A DNA stretch of 64,000 nt from Rubripirellula obstinata (GTDB taxonomy: Bacteria > Planctomycetota > Planctomycetia > Pirellulales > Pirellulaceae). How positions within the stretch are numbered: position 1 is the stretch's first letter; the number at the start of each line of letters is the position of its first letter. Under the pieces are notes generated by a model. The model saw nothing but the letters and a program-made list of their open reading frames with translations. It made no database searches and was not told where the DNA came from. Of the stretch, positions 33,552 to 42,083 are shown in pieces. The stretch is from positions 1 to 64,000 of the forward strand of contig NZ_LWSK01000007.1 in the NCBI RefSeq assembly GCF_001642955.1, read 5' to 3'. The translations under genes were made by a program, and so were the position numbers.

Positions 33552-36500
33552 GCCGTGCCTGCCTCCTTCAGTGCAGATTGAATTGCCTTCGCATCAGCGG
33601 CAACATCTTTACTGACAACAATCGTCCAGCTACGTGACTTGAACTGCTCCGCTGAACCTTCATCACCCTTGCGGAAATAGGCAACCGATTTGTCGAGCCA
33701 CGCCAACTCGCACTCGGCAATCGTGACGCCGTCTTCATCGTCCAATGGGTGCCCCGGTTCGGGGACCGGGATTTTTTCTTCGGCGAGTTGAAGCACCAAC
33801 TTGCGGACGTCGCCGCTAACTAGATCGAGAACCTCTTCGTAGTCAGCGGAGAGCTTGGTTGTGTGTTTCGCGATCGAATCGGTCGTGGATTTTGATAAAG
33901 ATCCATTGGTCTGAGGATCTTTAGCAAGATCCACTACCTCAGAAACCGAACCCAAAGCCGCAGTCAATTCTGCGTTCTCATCCAGCGATCTTGCAAACTC
34001 TTTCCCCACCAGCAATCGGCCAAGCTTTTTCAGGTGACGGCGCATCGCACCGCTATCATCCAAATCAACCCGTGTGATTTCCAACACGTTGTATCCCTTG
34101 CTTCGTAACCACGATCGGATCTCGTTATCCTTGGCCGCAGTCGCCGCGTTGCCGTGGATGTGGTTGCTCATGCCATCGAGATAGATGCAAATCCCCATTT
34201 CGTCAGGGTCATCGGGATCCGGATCAAAAAAGACATCGGGAGTCGTGCTGCTCAAATTCGGACTTGGCCGAAACTCATGCCGAAATCGAATCTGTTGTTG
34301 AAACGAGCCGGTTGCAAAGCCTGCCGCTGACAACAAATGCTTCAATTTGGCCTCGGCATCGTTGACTTCGCCCGCCGGCGCGACGGGGTTGTTGTCCGGC
34401 GACGGTTGTAGGGATGGAATGGGGTGCTCTTCGACAAGTTGGTTACCCGCTCGCTCGAAGAACTCCAACCCTGCGTGACGATCGAGATAGCGGTGGTAGT
34501 ACGCATTACGAAACGTTTGCAGACAGTGATTGCAGGAACTTCCACAATCCGATGGGCAGCCCGCCAACATCTCCGCCGCCGTCGAGACGATGCGTGGAAA
34601 GTTTTCAAGCAATTGAGCCAGCAAGCCTGAACCGCCCGGCATCGGATCCCACAGGCTGCCATCGACCTCATCACGATCAACATGGCCAACAACAAGCACC
34701 TGCAAGTCATCCAAATGCATGTCCAACACGGACGCCGCCGCTTGACGAATGGATTCAAGGATTGTGTAAGCGGTTGATTGATCCTTAACGCCCACCATCG
34801 TGATCGAGTCCGCGACCACGTCGGCATAGAAGCCAACATTGACCGGCTCCTGCCCGCACCACTCGGTGTGCTTGTCGCGGAAGTTTTGGATCTGGCGAAC
34901 CGAGGAGAGCGGAGACACGCTCTGCCCGCAGATTTGGCAAACCGGGTATCCCATTTCCGGCGGCGTTCGATCCACCAGCGAAGACGCACCCACATTCACC
35001 ATGCGGTAGTGAACGCCCCGCCGGAAATGCATTGGGCTGCCGCCCCAAGCAAACGCTTGGCCGCCGTTGTGCCGTCCCTGTTCGCGCCCGTACGTCGCTA
35101 CGGATAATTGAAATCGGTTCTCTTCCTCGTCCGAAATCTGGGACATGTGAACCAAGTCCACGTCGCAAACAGGAATGGCCATTAACTCGATATCGCTCAG
35201 GCTGCCCGCGGCGCTGCTGCGGTCACTTTCGATAATGGCTTCGCGATCGACGTTCACCGCAAACACGGGTGTATCGACTTCGTCCATGTCAGCTTCGCGG
35301 TGGAATCGACGCGCAACAAAGCGATGTCCGTTCGCGTAGATCAAATTCCCTGGCACGTACTCGCGGAGTGCCATCGACGCGGCCCGCGGCAAATTGAAAT
35401 CCATCGCCCCCATTTGCCAACGCGGCACTTCCGCCATCCCAACGATCGCGCCGCCATCTAATCCATAGCCCGGCAAAAAACCTTCCTGCGACAGAACGCT
35501 GAAAGTGACCGTGTCGTCAACGCCATCGGCATCGCCACGACGACGACGCCCCATGCCTTTGAGCTGTTTGACGAGTCGATCGCAACGTTTGAAGTGCGCT
35601 TCGTCGTCATAGCTGAGCGTGCCCTCGTCGTCACGCACCCGATTCAAACGGCGAATTTCACGAATCGCCCATTGCAGCCGTTTGCGCAGCCGACCGATTA
35701 CGCCATCCAGATTGTTCGCCACTTCGTCGATGTGCCTAGCGATCTCGTCAGCCGTCGTTACGTCGGCGTCCTCGTCCGGCCAACCATCCCGAAACGCTCG
35801 ACCAACGTACTGCAACAAATCATCCCGATGTGATGCGATTAAATCCTGCAGCGGCTGAACGTTGAACGGTTGGCTGCGCAGTTGTCCCGATGCCGTGAAC
35901 AGGTAATGCGTGATGCGCGACGGCAGCGTTTCCTTCAACGTATCGTGAATCAATTCTCGAGCCGACTCGGGCAAACCAGACGCTGGACGGGCTAATTGAT
36001 TCAGTCGCGTGATCACCGTGGCCGCGACGTGTTTGGCAACCAAGACATTATTTCGCAAGTTGAACGCCGGCGGGTCGACCCTTCCGCCAAGCATTCGCAT
36101 CGGATCGTTGAAGTACGACCGGTCGTGCGATGCCGGCCGGCAATAAGTGATGTTCACCGCCATCCGGTGACGACGTCCAGCACGCCCGGCACGCTGCCAA
36201 TAGTTGGCCGGTAACGGCGGAACATTGCGAAGCAAAACCGAGTCCAAAGCCCCGATGTCGACACCAAGTTCCAAAGTGGGCGTGCAAACCAATGTGTTGA
36301 CTCGATCGCCGCTGCCTTTGAACCAGTTTTCAATCTTCTCACGATGCGCCTGGGGAACCATCGCCGTATGCTCTTCCGGGCGTAGCATCGCGTAGCGCTG
36401 GTCAAGCACCTGCAAGTCGTAGTTGTCAGGATCTTCGCCCACAAATTCCAAAGTGCCATCGCATTGCCAGGCCAAACACAGACTGCCCGGCGTCCGTCGG

Positions 36501-39388
36501 GTCACCCGGCGGCGACAACGATTGCAGCAGTAATAGCCGTGGTTCTCGGTGATGCGAATTTTGTCTGAATCAATTTGATAGACCCCACTGCATCGCGGCA
36601 AAGCCCTCCCTTTGTTACTGCGCAACGTCACCGGCACGAGCAACGCCTTCGTCGGATCCGTGCAGAAAGCCCACAATTCTTCGATGAAGTCGCCTACATC
36701 GTCTGGCGGCACACCCCACTTACGGACAATGGACCGGATCAAGTTGTTTCGCTGTGACATCCAAGCCGTCACCCGTTCTCGCTCGTCAGCACCGCTGAGC
36801 TCGAGCTTCATTCCCTTCGGACCGGGCAGGATCGGCAAATAACCGCGTTGGATTTCCAGATCGCCGTCATGCCAATAACGCGAGAAGATTTCGTTATGTG
36901 AATCTCGCAACAAACGTCGCCGACGCAGCATATCCAACAGCGTTTCAACTCCGATCTTCAGCTCGTCCGCCGGCATCGCCAATCGGTTCGCCCAAGACTG
37001 AATAAAAGCGTCCGAAGTGCTCAGCCCCTCATACGACACCGTGATTCGCCCCCACGGCTCCAAGCCCTTGCGTTGATTCGATGCCATCGTGATCTCACGC
37101 AGCATCTGAATCCGCAGGAAGTAAGCTCGCTCGTCCGCATGCGATCCGCCGCTGCCCTCTTTCGGTGCTACCCGCCAAACTTCGGGGATCAACGCTCGCG
37201 AATAAGAATCATCCCGATCAAGCCCGTCGCTCATCTTCAGCGCAACATCGCCGATCGACACCGCGTTGCCCGCGATCGCTTCGGCCATCAAACCCCGCAA
37301 ACGAAAACGCCGGGCATGGTCCTTCATCCAGCCGGCTTGGAAAGCCGCGTCTTGTCGATTATCCGCAAACAACAGCAAGCGTTTCCGCTCTGCGTGATGC
37401 ACCATGTCCTGCGCAAGAACATGCACGTCGGCAACTGAGGTCGCCCGGACTTCGCGAATCGGTTCACGATAACGTCGCCCATTGGCGCTGCCCAAAGCCC
37501 GGCAAGAAAAACAGCTTGTCAGATTGCCGGGATGCGAATCATTGCTTTTAACAGCATACAGCCGAACCATCTCCGACATCGTCCCACAGGCTTGGCAACG
37601 CGACTTCGCATTCGGATGCCCCGCACCACAACCGCGGCAAAAGTACAACGCCGTGGCTCGCGCATGATTGTCGAGGCCTTGACCATCTTGATTGACGATC
37701 GTGTCCAGCAAAACCACACGAACGCCTCCGTGCTTCTCTTCTTGCGGAGCCCAAAAGTGGTCCTCGTCTTCGCCCATCTCTCCGCCACCCGGCGTGTTGC
37801 CGGTGTACTGGAAATCCTTCAAGTGAGTGGTCAGGTAATGTTGACCACAGGTATTGCAGGAAAACAGTCGCGGACGCCACCACTTCTCGGCGCTCTCTCC
37901 GCGTTCCAGTTCCTCGGCGCTGCTAAGCGAAAGCTTCGGTTCGCTTCCCGTTTCAAACGAGACCACGCCACCCGTGATACCACGCAAGAAACCGTGCACG
38001 ACCGGTCGCATCAAGGGCCGGCCGTCCTTCAGCGATGCCGCCCCCAGCGTCAGGTAGCACAACAATTCTTCTTCACCGACTTTGCGACCGACCGTGGTCT
38101 TCAATTCACTCAGCAAGGTTGACAGCTCGCGAGGCCCCATCAACGAAGTGCGGATCTGCTTGGCAATTTCGTTTTGGCGAAGATCATCGAACAACGCTTC
38201 CTGCCAATCTTCACCACTGATCTCACGCTTCGTCAGCCGCCGGTAAACCGACGTGACTTGCTCTTCCGGATTGAGCGACTCGACCGCGGTCAGTGTGTCG
38301 GCCAGCAGTTTGGAAAGTTCGCGAGGTCGCTCGGGACGATAGCTTGTGCTGGCCCATTCGTCGTTTTGGTATTCTTCGTTGACCGTCACGACCGATGCCG
38401 CATCGACGCCAAAGAAACGCGAAGCAAATTTTCGGGCCGCGTCCGGTTCCGTTTCGTCCACGATCGTGGCGGAAGTTGCAATGCAAGTCGTGTGCGAAGC
38501 GTCCTTGCCACAGAACGCTCGCAGTCGTCGGATCAGGCAAGCGGTCTCGGCCCCCTGAATCCCGGTGAACGTGTGAGCCTCGTCAAAGACCAGAAAGTCA
38601 AGCATCGCGTTGTCAAACAGTTCGACGTCACGCTGTCGAGTCAGCAGCAGTTCCAACTGTTTGATATTCGTCAGCAGGATGCGTGGTTGGCTGCCGCTGG
38701 TCCGCATCATCTCTCGCGAGCAAACCTCCTCGACCGGGTGAACCGAATCGCTCAGTCCCGCCTCGCGAGTTTCGCGGATGCGGAACTCATAATCGCCGCG
38801 GCTCTCACCCACCTCCATTCGATGGCCGTGAACCTCCCGCTCGTTTTCGGGCGTCTTGCCGACGTACATTCCAAATGTGATGCCACTGCCGGCCAACAGC
38901 CCACGCATCCGGTCCAATTGATCTTCGGCCAGCGCGTTCATCGGATAGACGATCACCGCTGTCACGCCCGCCGGTGCGTTCTGGTCACGCAGTTCCAAAC
39001 AGCGACTGATGATCGGAAACAAAAAGCATTCTGTCTTTCCCGATCCCGTTCCCGTGCTGACCAGTGTCGGGCTGCCATCCACCACCGATCGGAAGGCCCG
39101 TTCCTGGTGCCCGTATGCTGCCGTGAAACCGCTCGGCACGATCCGTTTCATGTGCGGATGAAAAACCCCGTCGTCAATCAACTGATCAACCGATGCGCCT
39201 TGGCGAAACCCACGAGACAAACTGACGTAGGGACCGCGCAGCAGCGGTGATGTTCGGACGGTATCGAGCCGCAACTGATCCCGCATTTGGTCGTACAAAC
39301 GAGGATCAGCCAGCGCGTAGCTGGTCAATTGATAACGAAGGAAGCTCCGAACAATCTTTTCGGTATAAACAATCGGATTCAGCGGCAT
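33548..39388 (-). CDS. Giant DEAH helicase with DUF1998-like C-terminus and putative PD-(D/E)XK tail
   Basis: Starting at the ATG at 39388, the product has 1,946 aa. Walker A STGTGSGKT (111-119), FDEAHTFTG (DEAH at 269-272) and the motif V-VI part LELGVDIGALDSVLLRNVPP/YWQRAGRAGRR make a complete SF2 helicase. Cys clusters (NTCGQHY, FCRGCGAG...CQACG, CCNRCRRR, CQICGQSV) and a late CPSDCGSSCNHCLQTFRN block match DUF1998/MZB-type proteins. After that comes TPDVFFDPDPDDPDEMGICIYLDG...DNEIRSWLRSKGYNVLEI, resembling a Vsr/DUF559-type nuclease. The layout recalls Druantia DruE, or a fusion of DISARM DrmA and DrmB. It is the first gene of the operon. Confidence 0.86.
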   Translation of the reverse strand: MPLNPIVYTEKIVRSFLRYQLTSYALADPRLYDQMRDQLRLDTVRTSPLLRGPYVSLSRGFRQGASVDQLIDDGVFHPHMKRIVPSGFTAAYGHQERAFRSVVDGSPTLVSTGTGSGKTECFLFPIISRCLELRDQNAPAGVTAVIVYPMNALAEDQLDRMRGLLAGSGITFGMYVGKTPENEREVHGHRMEVGESRGDYEFRIRETREAGLSDSVHPVEEVCSREMMRTSGSQPRILLTNIKQLELLLTRQRDVELFDNAMLDFLVFDEAHTFTGIQGAETACLIRRLRAFCGKDASHTTCIATSATIVDETEPDAARKFASRFFGVDAASVVTVNEEYQNDEWASTSYRPERPRELSKLLADTLTAVESLNPEEQVTSVYRRLTKREISGEDWQEALFDDLRQNEIAKQIRTSLMGPRELSTLLSELKTTVGRKVGEEELLCYLTLGAASLKDGRPLMRPVVHGFLRGITGGVVSFETGSEPKLSLSSAEELERGESAEKWWRPRLFSCNTCGQHYLTTHLKDFQYTGNTPGGGEMGEDEDHFWAPQEEKHGGVRVVLLDTIVNQDGQGLDNHARATALYFCRGCGAGHPNAKSRCQACGTMSEMVRLYAVKSNDSHPGNLTSCFSCRALGSANGRRYREPIREVRATSVADVHVLAQDMVHHAERKRLLLFADNRQDAAFQAGWMKDHARRFRLRGLMAEAIAGNAVSIGDVALKMSDGLDRDDSYSRALIPEVWRVAPKEGSGGSHADERAYFLRIQMLREITMASNQRKGLEPWGRITVSYEGLSTSDAFIQSWANRLAMPADELKIGVETLLDMLRRRRLLRDSHNEIFSRYWHDGDLEIQRGYLPILPGPKGMKLELSGADERERVTAWMSQRNNLIRSIVRKWGVPPDDVGDFIEELWAFCTDPTKALLVPVTLRSNKGRALPRCSGVYQIDSDKIRITENHGYYCCNRCRRRVTRRTPGSLCLAWQCDGTLEFVGEDPDNYDLQVLDQRYAMLRPEEHTAMVPQAHREKIENWFKGSGDRVNTLVCTPTLELGVDIGALDSVLLRNVPPLPANYWQRAGRAGRRHRMAVNITYCRPASHDRSYFNDPMRMLGGRVDPPAFNLRNNVLVAKHVAATVITRLNQLARPASGLPESARELIHDTLKETLPSRITHYLFTASGQLRSQPFNVQPLQDLIASHRDDLLQYVGRAFRDGWPDEDADVTTADEIARHIDEVANNLDGVIGRLRKRLQWAIREIRRLNRVRDDEGTLSYDDEAHFKRCDRLVKQLKGMGRRRRGDADGVDDTVTFSVLSQEGFLPGYGLDGGAIVGMAEVPRWQMGAMDFNLPRAASMALREYVPGNLIYANGHRFVARRFHREADMDEVDTPVFAVNVDREAIIESDRSSAAGSLSDIELMAIPVCDVDLVHMSQISDEEENRFQLSVATYGREQGRHNGGQAFAWGGSPMHFRRGVHYRMVNVGASSLVDRTPPEMGYPVCQICGQSVSPLSSVRQIQNFRDKHTEWCGQEPVNVGFYADVVADSITMVGVKDQSTAYTILESIRQAAASVLDMHLDDLQVLVVGHVDRDEVDGSLWDPMPGGSGLLAQLLENFPRIVSTAAEMLAGCPSDCGSSCNHCLQTFRNAYYHRYLDRHAGLEFFERAGNQLVEEHPIPSLQPSPDNNPVAPAGEVNDAEAKLKHLLSAAGFATGSFQQQIRFRHEFRPSPNLSSTTPDVFFDPDPDDPDEMGICIYLDGMSNHIHGNAATAAKDNEIRSWLRSKGYNVLEITRVDLDDSGAMRRHLKKLGRLLVGKEFARSLDENAELTAALGSVSEVVDLAKDPQTNGSLSKSTTDSIAKHTTKLSADYEEVLDLVSGDVRKLVLQLAEEKIPVPEPGHPLDDEDGVTIAECELAWLDKSVAYFRKGDEGSAEQFKSRSWTIVVSKDVAADAKAIQSALKEAGTA

Positions 39389-39487
39389 CGGTGCCCCATC
39401 GTGAATGGTCGCTATCGGCGGGTGGGTGGACGAGCGACCATCATAAAGGTTCAGCCCTCGGTTGACCTTCCCCCTCAAAACTGATCA

Positions 39488-39516
39488 ACCTCCACCAAAC
39501 GAAGTTTGGGGGAGGT
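39488..39516. repeat. Hairpin repeat upstream of the giant helicase gene
   Basis: ACCTCCACCAAAC (39488-39500) and GTTTGGGGGAGGT (39504-39516) form a 12-of-13-bp stem around GAA. The GGGGGAGGTCGAGCGACGA sequence that follows resembles the element at 39667. Confidence 0.65.
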
Positions 39517-39624
39517 CGAGCGACGACGTTCAGGAGTTTGCGAGGGAGGGGGCCGGATGCTTATTTTGTACGGTTGACGAACCAGCATGTCGGCCCCCTC
39601 CCGAACAAGGCTATCGCCTGTTCG

Positions 39625-39651
39625 ACCTCCCCCAGCTTCGCCGGGGGAGGT
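39625..39651. repeat. Perfect 9-bp hairpin, same family as the neighbours
   Basis: ACCTCCCCC (39625-39633) pairs with GGGGGAGGT (39643-39651) around a 9-nt AGCTTCGCC loop. It lies in the same cluster as the other GGGGAGG-rich hairpins. Confidence 0.65.
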
Positions 39652-39666
39652 AAACAAAAACCTCTG

Positions 39667-39704
39667 CCCGCGCAGCGGGAGGGGTCGAGCGACAGCGAGG
39701 GGGA
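39667..39704. repeat. 38-bp repeat, intergenic copy
   Basis: A 38-bp sequence starting CCCGCGCAGCGGGAGGGG contains the short hairpin CCCGC/GCGGG and the GAGCGACAGCGAGGGGGA tail. The identical 38 bases occur inverted inside the giant methyltransferase gene at 49841-49878. Confidence 0.8.
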
Positions 39705-39733
39705 CGGTTAGGACCATCGCCACAATAAGTGGC

Positions 39734-39797
39734 GTAGCGAAACTCGCCAAGAGTTTCGGCAACTCGACAAACCGAAAGTCTTGGCGACTTTCGCTAC
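39734..39797. repeat. Long REP-like inverted repeat (26-bp arms, 24 of 26 bp paired)
   Basis: The left arm (39734-39759) starts GTAGCGAAACTCGCC; the right arm (39772-39797) ends GGCGACTTTCGCTAC. Only two positions mismatch, with a 12-nt loop. It could also end transcription on either strand. It resembles intergenic repeats of Rhodopirellula genomes (recalled, not searched). Confidence 0.75.
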
Positions 39798-39947
39798 CAA
39801 TTTTCCCGCCACGAATTGTTCCGACGGTCGTTAGATAACGATATGGTTTCCACCACGACGCAACTTGCTAAGTTCTCTGGATAGTGGACCCCCACCGGCG
39901 ACATGTTGTCGTCGGTGCTTGTTTCTCAAGGATGTCTTCCTCGATCA

Positions 39948-40550
39948 ATGTTTGAATTACCCTTCTCGGTCAGTCTGACCCGCGGTGACACGGGAAGGCC
40001 GGAGGCCGCAAAGATCGTCGAACTCGATCGCACCTTGGCGAAAACTCAGATTGATGGCCGATGGTGGAAGATCGAATCAGGCCGAACCGCTCGTTCCGAA
40101 GAACAAGACCATCATTGGCAATGGGTGAAAGTGCTTGGTGAACAACGAACGAATCTCGCCTACCAGGCAATCGCTGTTCAAACGCCAGACCAGGAAGTTC
40201 AGGGTGCCGCGACGTATTTCGTCGATTCCAAGAGCAGATTGGAGGAGGGAGAAGGTACCATCAATCTCGACCGGATCGCTACAGCTCCTCGAAATCGTCC
40301 GTGGCTTTGCGAACCCCCTCGTTTCAAGGGTGTCGGGTATTGTTTGCTGCTAGCTGTCGTGCGGCACAGCTATCTCCTGGGCCTTGGCGGGCGAGTTTGG
40401 CTGACGTCTGTTCCGGACCAAAAAACGCATGACTTCTACCTCGCAAGGGGATTTGAGGTTATCTTTGAAGATGAGGATGGAATTTTGGATTTTGAAATTT
40501 CCGCCTCCGGGGCGTGTGCCTGGCTCGCTGAAGAGGGCTATCCGATATGA
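39948..40550 (+). CDS. GNAT-like N-acetyltransferase
   Basis: The product is about 200 aa. Its last half has a GNAT core: AATYFVDSKSR, then FKGVGYCLLLAVVRHSYLLGLGG (acetyl-CoA pyrophosphate loop region) and FYLARGFEVIFEDEDG. The N-terminal part is less typical. The start is uncertain: the ATG at 39948 (MFELPFSVSLTRGD) is preferred over that at 39903, but neither has a clear Shine-Dalgarno. It begins a plus-strand operon, with the next gene overlapping by 4 bp. The substrate is unknown; in such loci GNATs may act as tRNA- or protein-modifying toxins, which cannot be shown here. Confidence 0.7.
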   Translation: MFELPFSVSLTRGDTGRPEAAKIVELDRTLAKTQIDGRWWKIESGRTARSEEQDHHWQWVKVLGEQRTNLAYQAIAVQTPDQEVQGAATYFVDSKSRLEEGEGTINLDRIATAPRNRPWLCEPPRFKGVGYCLLLAVVRHSYLLGLGGRVWLTSVPDQKTHDFYLARGFEVIFEDEDGILDFEISASGACAWLAEEGYPI

Positions 40551-40819
40551 AAAGCAAATCAAACACTCAGCAGATCAACGACGACTTCGCACCCGTTTCA
40601 GGTGGCCGAGGGCAGGCGGATTCTTATCGGCGTGATGACGTCGACGACTTGGCGTCGGTCAAGGCAGACTCGCAACTCGATCGACACATCGTTCGGCTAC
40701 TCGCACTGCACAAGAAGCTGCGAGTCAGGTTCAAGAATCAGGACCTGAGCCAGTTCAGCGATGATGCCAAACGAGTTCTGCTAGCCGACATGAATGATCT
40801 GCTTGGCATCAAAAGCTGA
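40547..40819 (+). CDS. Small hypothetical protein between the GNAT and the ImmA/IrrE protease
   Basis: A 90-aa hydrophilic protein with a charged N-terminus and a helical C-terminal half (DRHIVRLLALHKKLRVRF, then SDDAKRVLLADMNDLLGI). No known domain is recognised and no helix-turn-helix is evident. Its start overlaps the GNAT stop (ATGA), and the ImmA/IrrE gene begins 9 bp later, so it is part of that operon. It could be a regulator or small partner of the protease. Confidence 0.6.
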   Translation: MKSKSNTQQINDDFAPVSGGRGQADSYRRDDVDDLASVKADSQLDRHIVRLLALHKKLRVRFKNQDLSQFSDDAKRVLLADMNDLLGIKS

Positions 40820-40828
40820 TTCAAGTCG

Positions 40829-41767
40829 GTGATTTCTTTCGATGACGTCGAGTCGTACGCTGCAACCCATTTTCCAGCGGCTCCCGAACAGCTCGTCAAG
40901 GACTTTGGCATCGAAGTCCGCGCATCCAATACGCCTGGATGCGACGGATGGTGCCTTCAATATGACGATCGAACAATCATCCGGCTTAACGGCGAACTGA
41001 CTCGGCACCAACGGCGATTCACGCTTGCTCATGAACTCGGGCATTTGATCCTGGGGATTCCGTCAATGTTCGGCGAATCGTTCGAGGACATGCTTTCATC
41101 GGACAGCGACGAAGAGAGACGGGTCAACGAGGTTGCATCCTGTTTGCTGATGCCGCTAACGGAAGTTCGCAAGGACGCAGGCCGACTTCCGGTTGTCGCG
41201 GCAGCGCTAAAACGACTCGCCAAGCGTGCCAAGGTGTCGGAACTTGCCGCCGCGGTGCGAGTGTGTAATCTCACCGAACAACTGGGACTGCTCAACGCAT
41301 CGGTCGTTGCGTTTTCCGGGGACGAAATCCGTTGGCAATGGTCGCGTACCCTGCGTATGTCCGAGCAGACCGCTTTTGATTTGCGTCAAGAAGCACAAGC
41401 CATCAGCCCCGATGCGTTTCGAGCGGACCACAACGAGAGCCAAACCGTCGTCGCATCCGTACTCGAAAATCCGTTTTTCGGCACTTCCACTTTGTTCGTT
41501 CAACTGCTGCCGTCCGAACAGGGAAACCAACTTTCGATCGAAGAACGACGAGCGGCGTTTGAACGAATGCAGTTACGCGATGACGACGCATTTCGCAATC
41601 AGCTCTCGGGAATCCTCGGTGCTTTCAAAGCTAAGTGTGTCGGCCTCTCGCACGACGAGGCCGTCCGGCTTTTCTGGGAAAAGAACGAGGCTCGGCTACA
41701 GTCAACCTGCATCAATACCGACGAAGGACGCGACTACATTAAGATCCGAATCGGCCAATTGCTTTAG
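40829..41767 (+). CDS. ImmA/IrrE-family metallo-endopeptidase
   Basis: In this 312-aa protein (GTG start) residues 60-75 read RHQRRFTLAHELGHLILG, the HExxH zinc site (H68, E69, H72). ERRVNEVASCLLMPLTEVRK supplies the glutamate-bearing third-ligand helix (E in RRVNEVA). ImmA/IrrE proteases cleave XRE-type repressors to induce mobile elements or stress genes. The C-terminal 150 residues are a family-typical extension of unknown role. No XRE gene is in this operon; the nearest seen is at 13.6-14.0 kb. Its target is unknown. Confidence 0.87.
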   Translation: MISFDDVESYAATHFPAAPEQLVKDFGIEVRASNTPGCDGWCLQYDDRTIIRLNGELTRHQRRFTLAHELGHLILGIPSMFGESFEDMLSSDSDEERRVNEVASCLLMPLTEVRKDAGRLPVVAAALKRLAKRAKVSELAAAVRVCNLTEQLGLLNASVVAFSGDEIRWQWSRTLRMSEQTAFDLRQEAQAISPDAFRADHNESQTVVASVLENPFFGTSTLFVQLLPSEQGNQLSIEERRAAFERMQLRDDDAFRNQLSGILGAFKAKCVGLSHDEAVRLFWEKNEARLQSTCINTDEGRDYIKIRIGQLL

Positions 41768-41783
41768 CAACCCGGAGAAAGAC

Positions 41784-42077
41784 ATGTTCGCCAAAGAACT
41801 CACCGAACTCGATCAGGAAGAAACGATCAATGAGGCGCTCGACTTGGCTTTCGATCGGATTGACGATGCGTTTTTGGAAGGACGCTTTGAGTGGGTCGAT
41901 CAATTCCTGAAGAACGCCGATGTCGAAAGCATGTCGATCTCACTACTGGTCGGTATCCTGACGGTGACGGCCGCCGCCGAAAGCAAGCTGCCCCATCGAA
42001 ACGAATTCCGAGACCGATCCGAAAGCGTGATTCGCAACCGCGGACGCTATGACGACAAAATCCTGCGTGATCTCTGA
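41784..42077 (+). CDS. Small hypothetical protein after the ImmA/IrrE gene
   Basis: A 97-aa acidic, helical protein (MFAKELTELDQEETINEALDLAFDRIDDAFLEGRFEWVDQFLKN). A GGAG site 8 bp before the ATG supports this start; open frame upstream overlaps the protease gene. No domain is recognised. It is the last gene of the plus-strand operon, ending 6 bp from the convergent TPR gene stop. Confidence 0.65.
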   Translation: MFAKELTELDQEETINEALDLAFDRIDDAFLEGRFEWVDQFLKNADVESMSISLLVGILTVTAAAESKLPHRNEFRDRSESVIRNRGRYDDKILRDL

Positions 42078-42083
42078 TCAACG

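Noticed and set aside
38174-39250. Plus-strand open frame of 358 codons opposite the giant helicase N-terminus
   Set aside because: The helicase motifs are clearly on the minus strand; the antisense product has no recognisable domain.
24244-39388. Assigning the operon to the Dpd (7-deazaguanine DNA modification) cluster because of PLD and helicases
   Set aside because: No DpdA-type transglycosylase and no queuosine-precursor genes are present.
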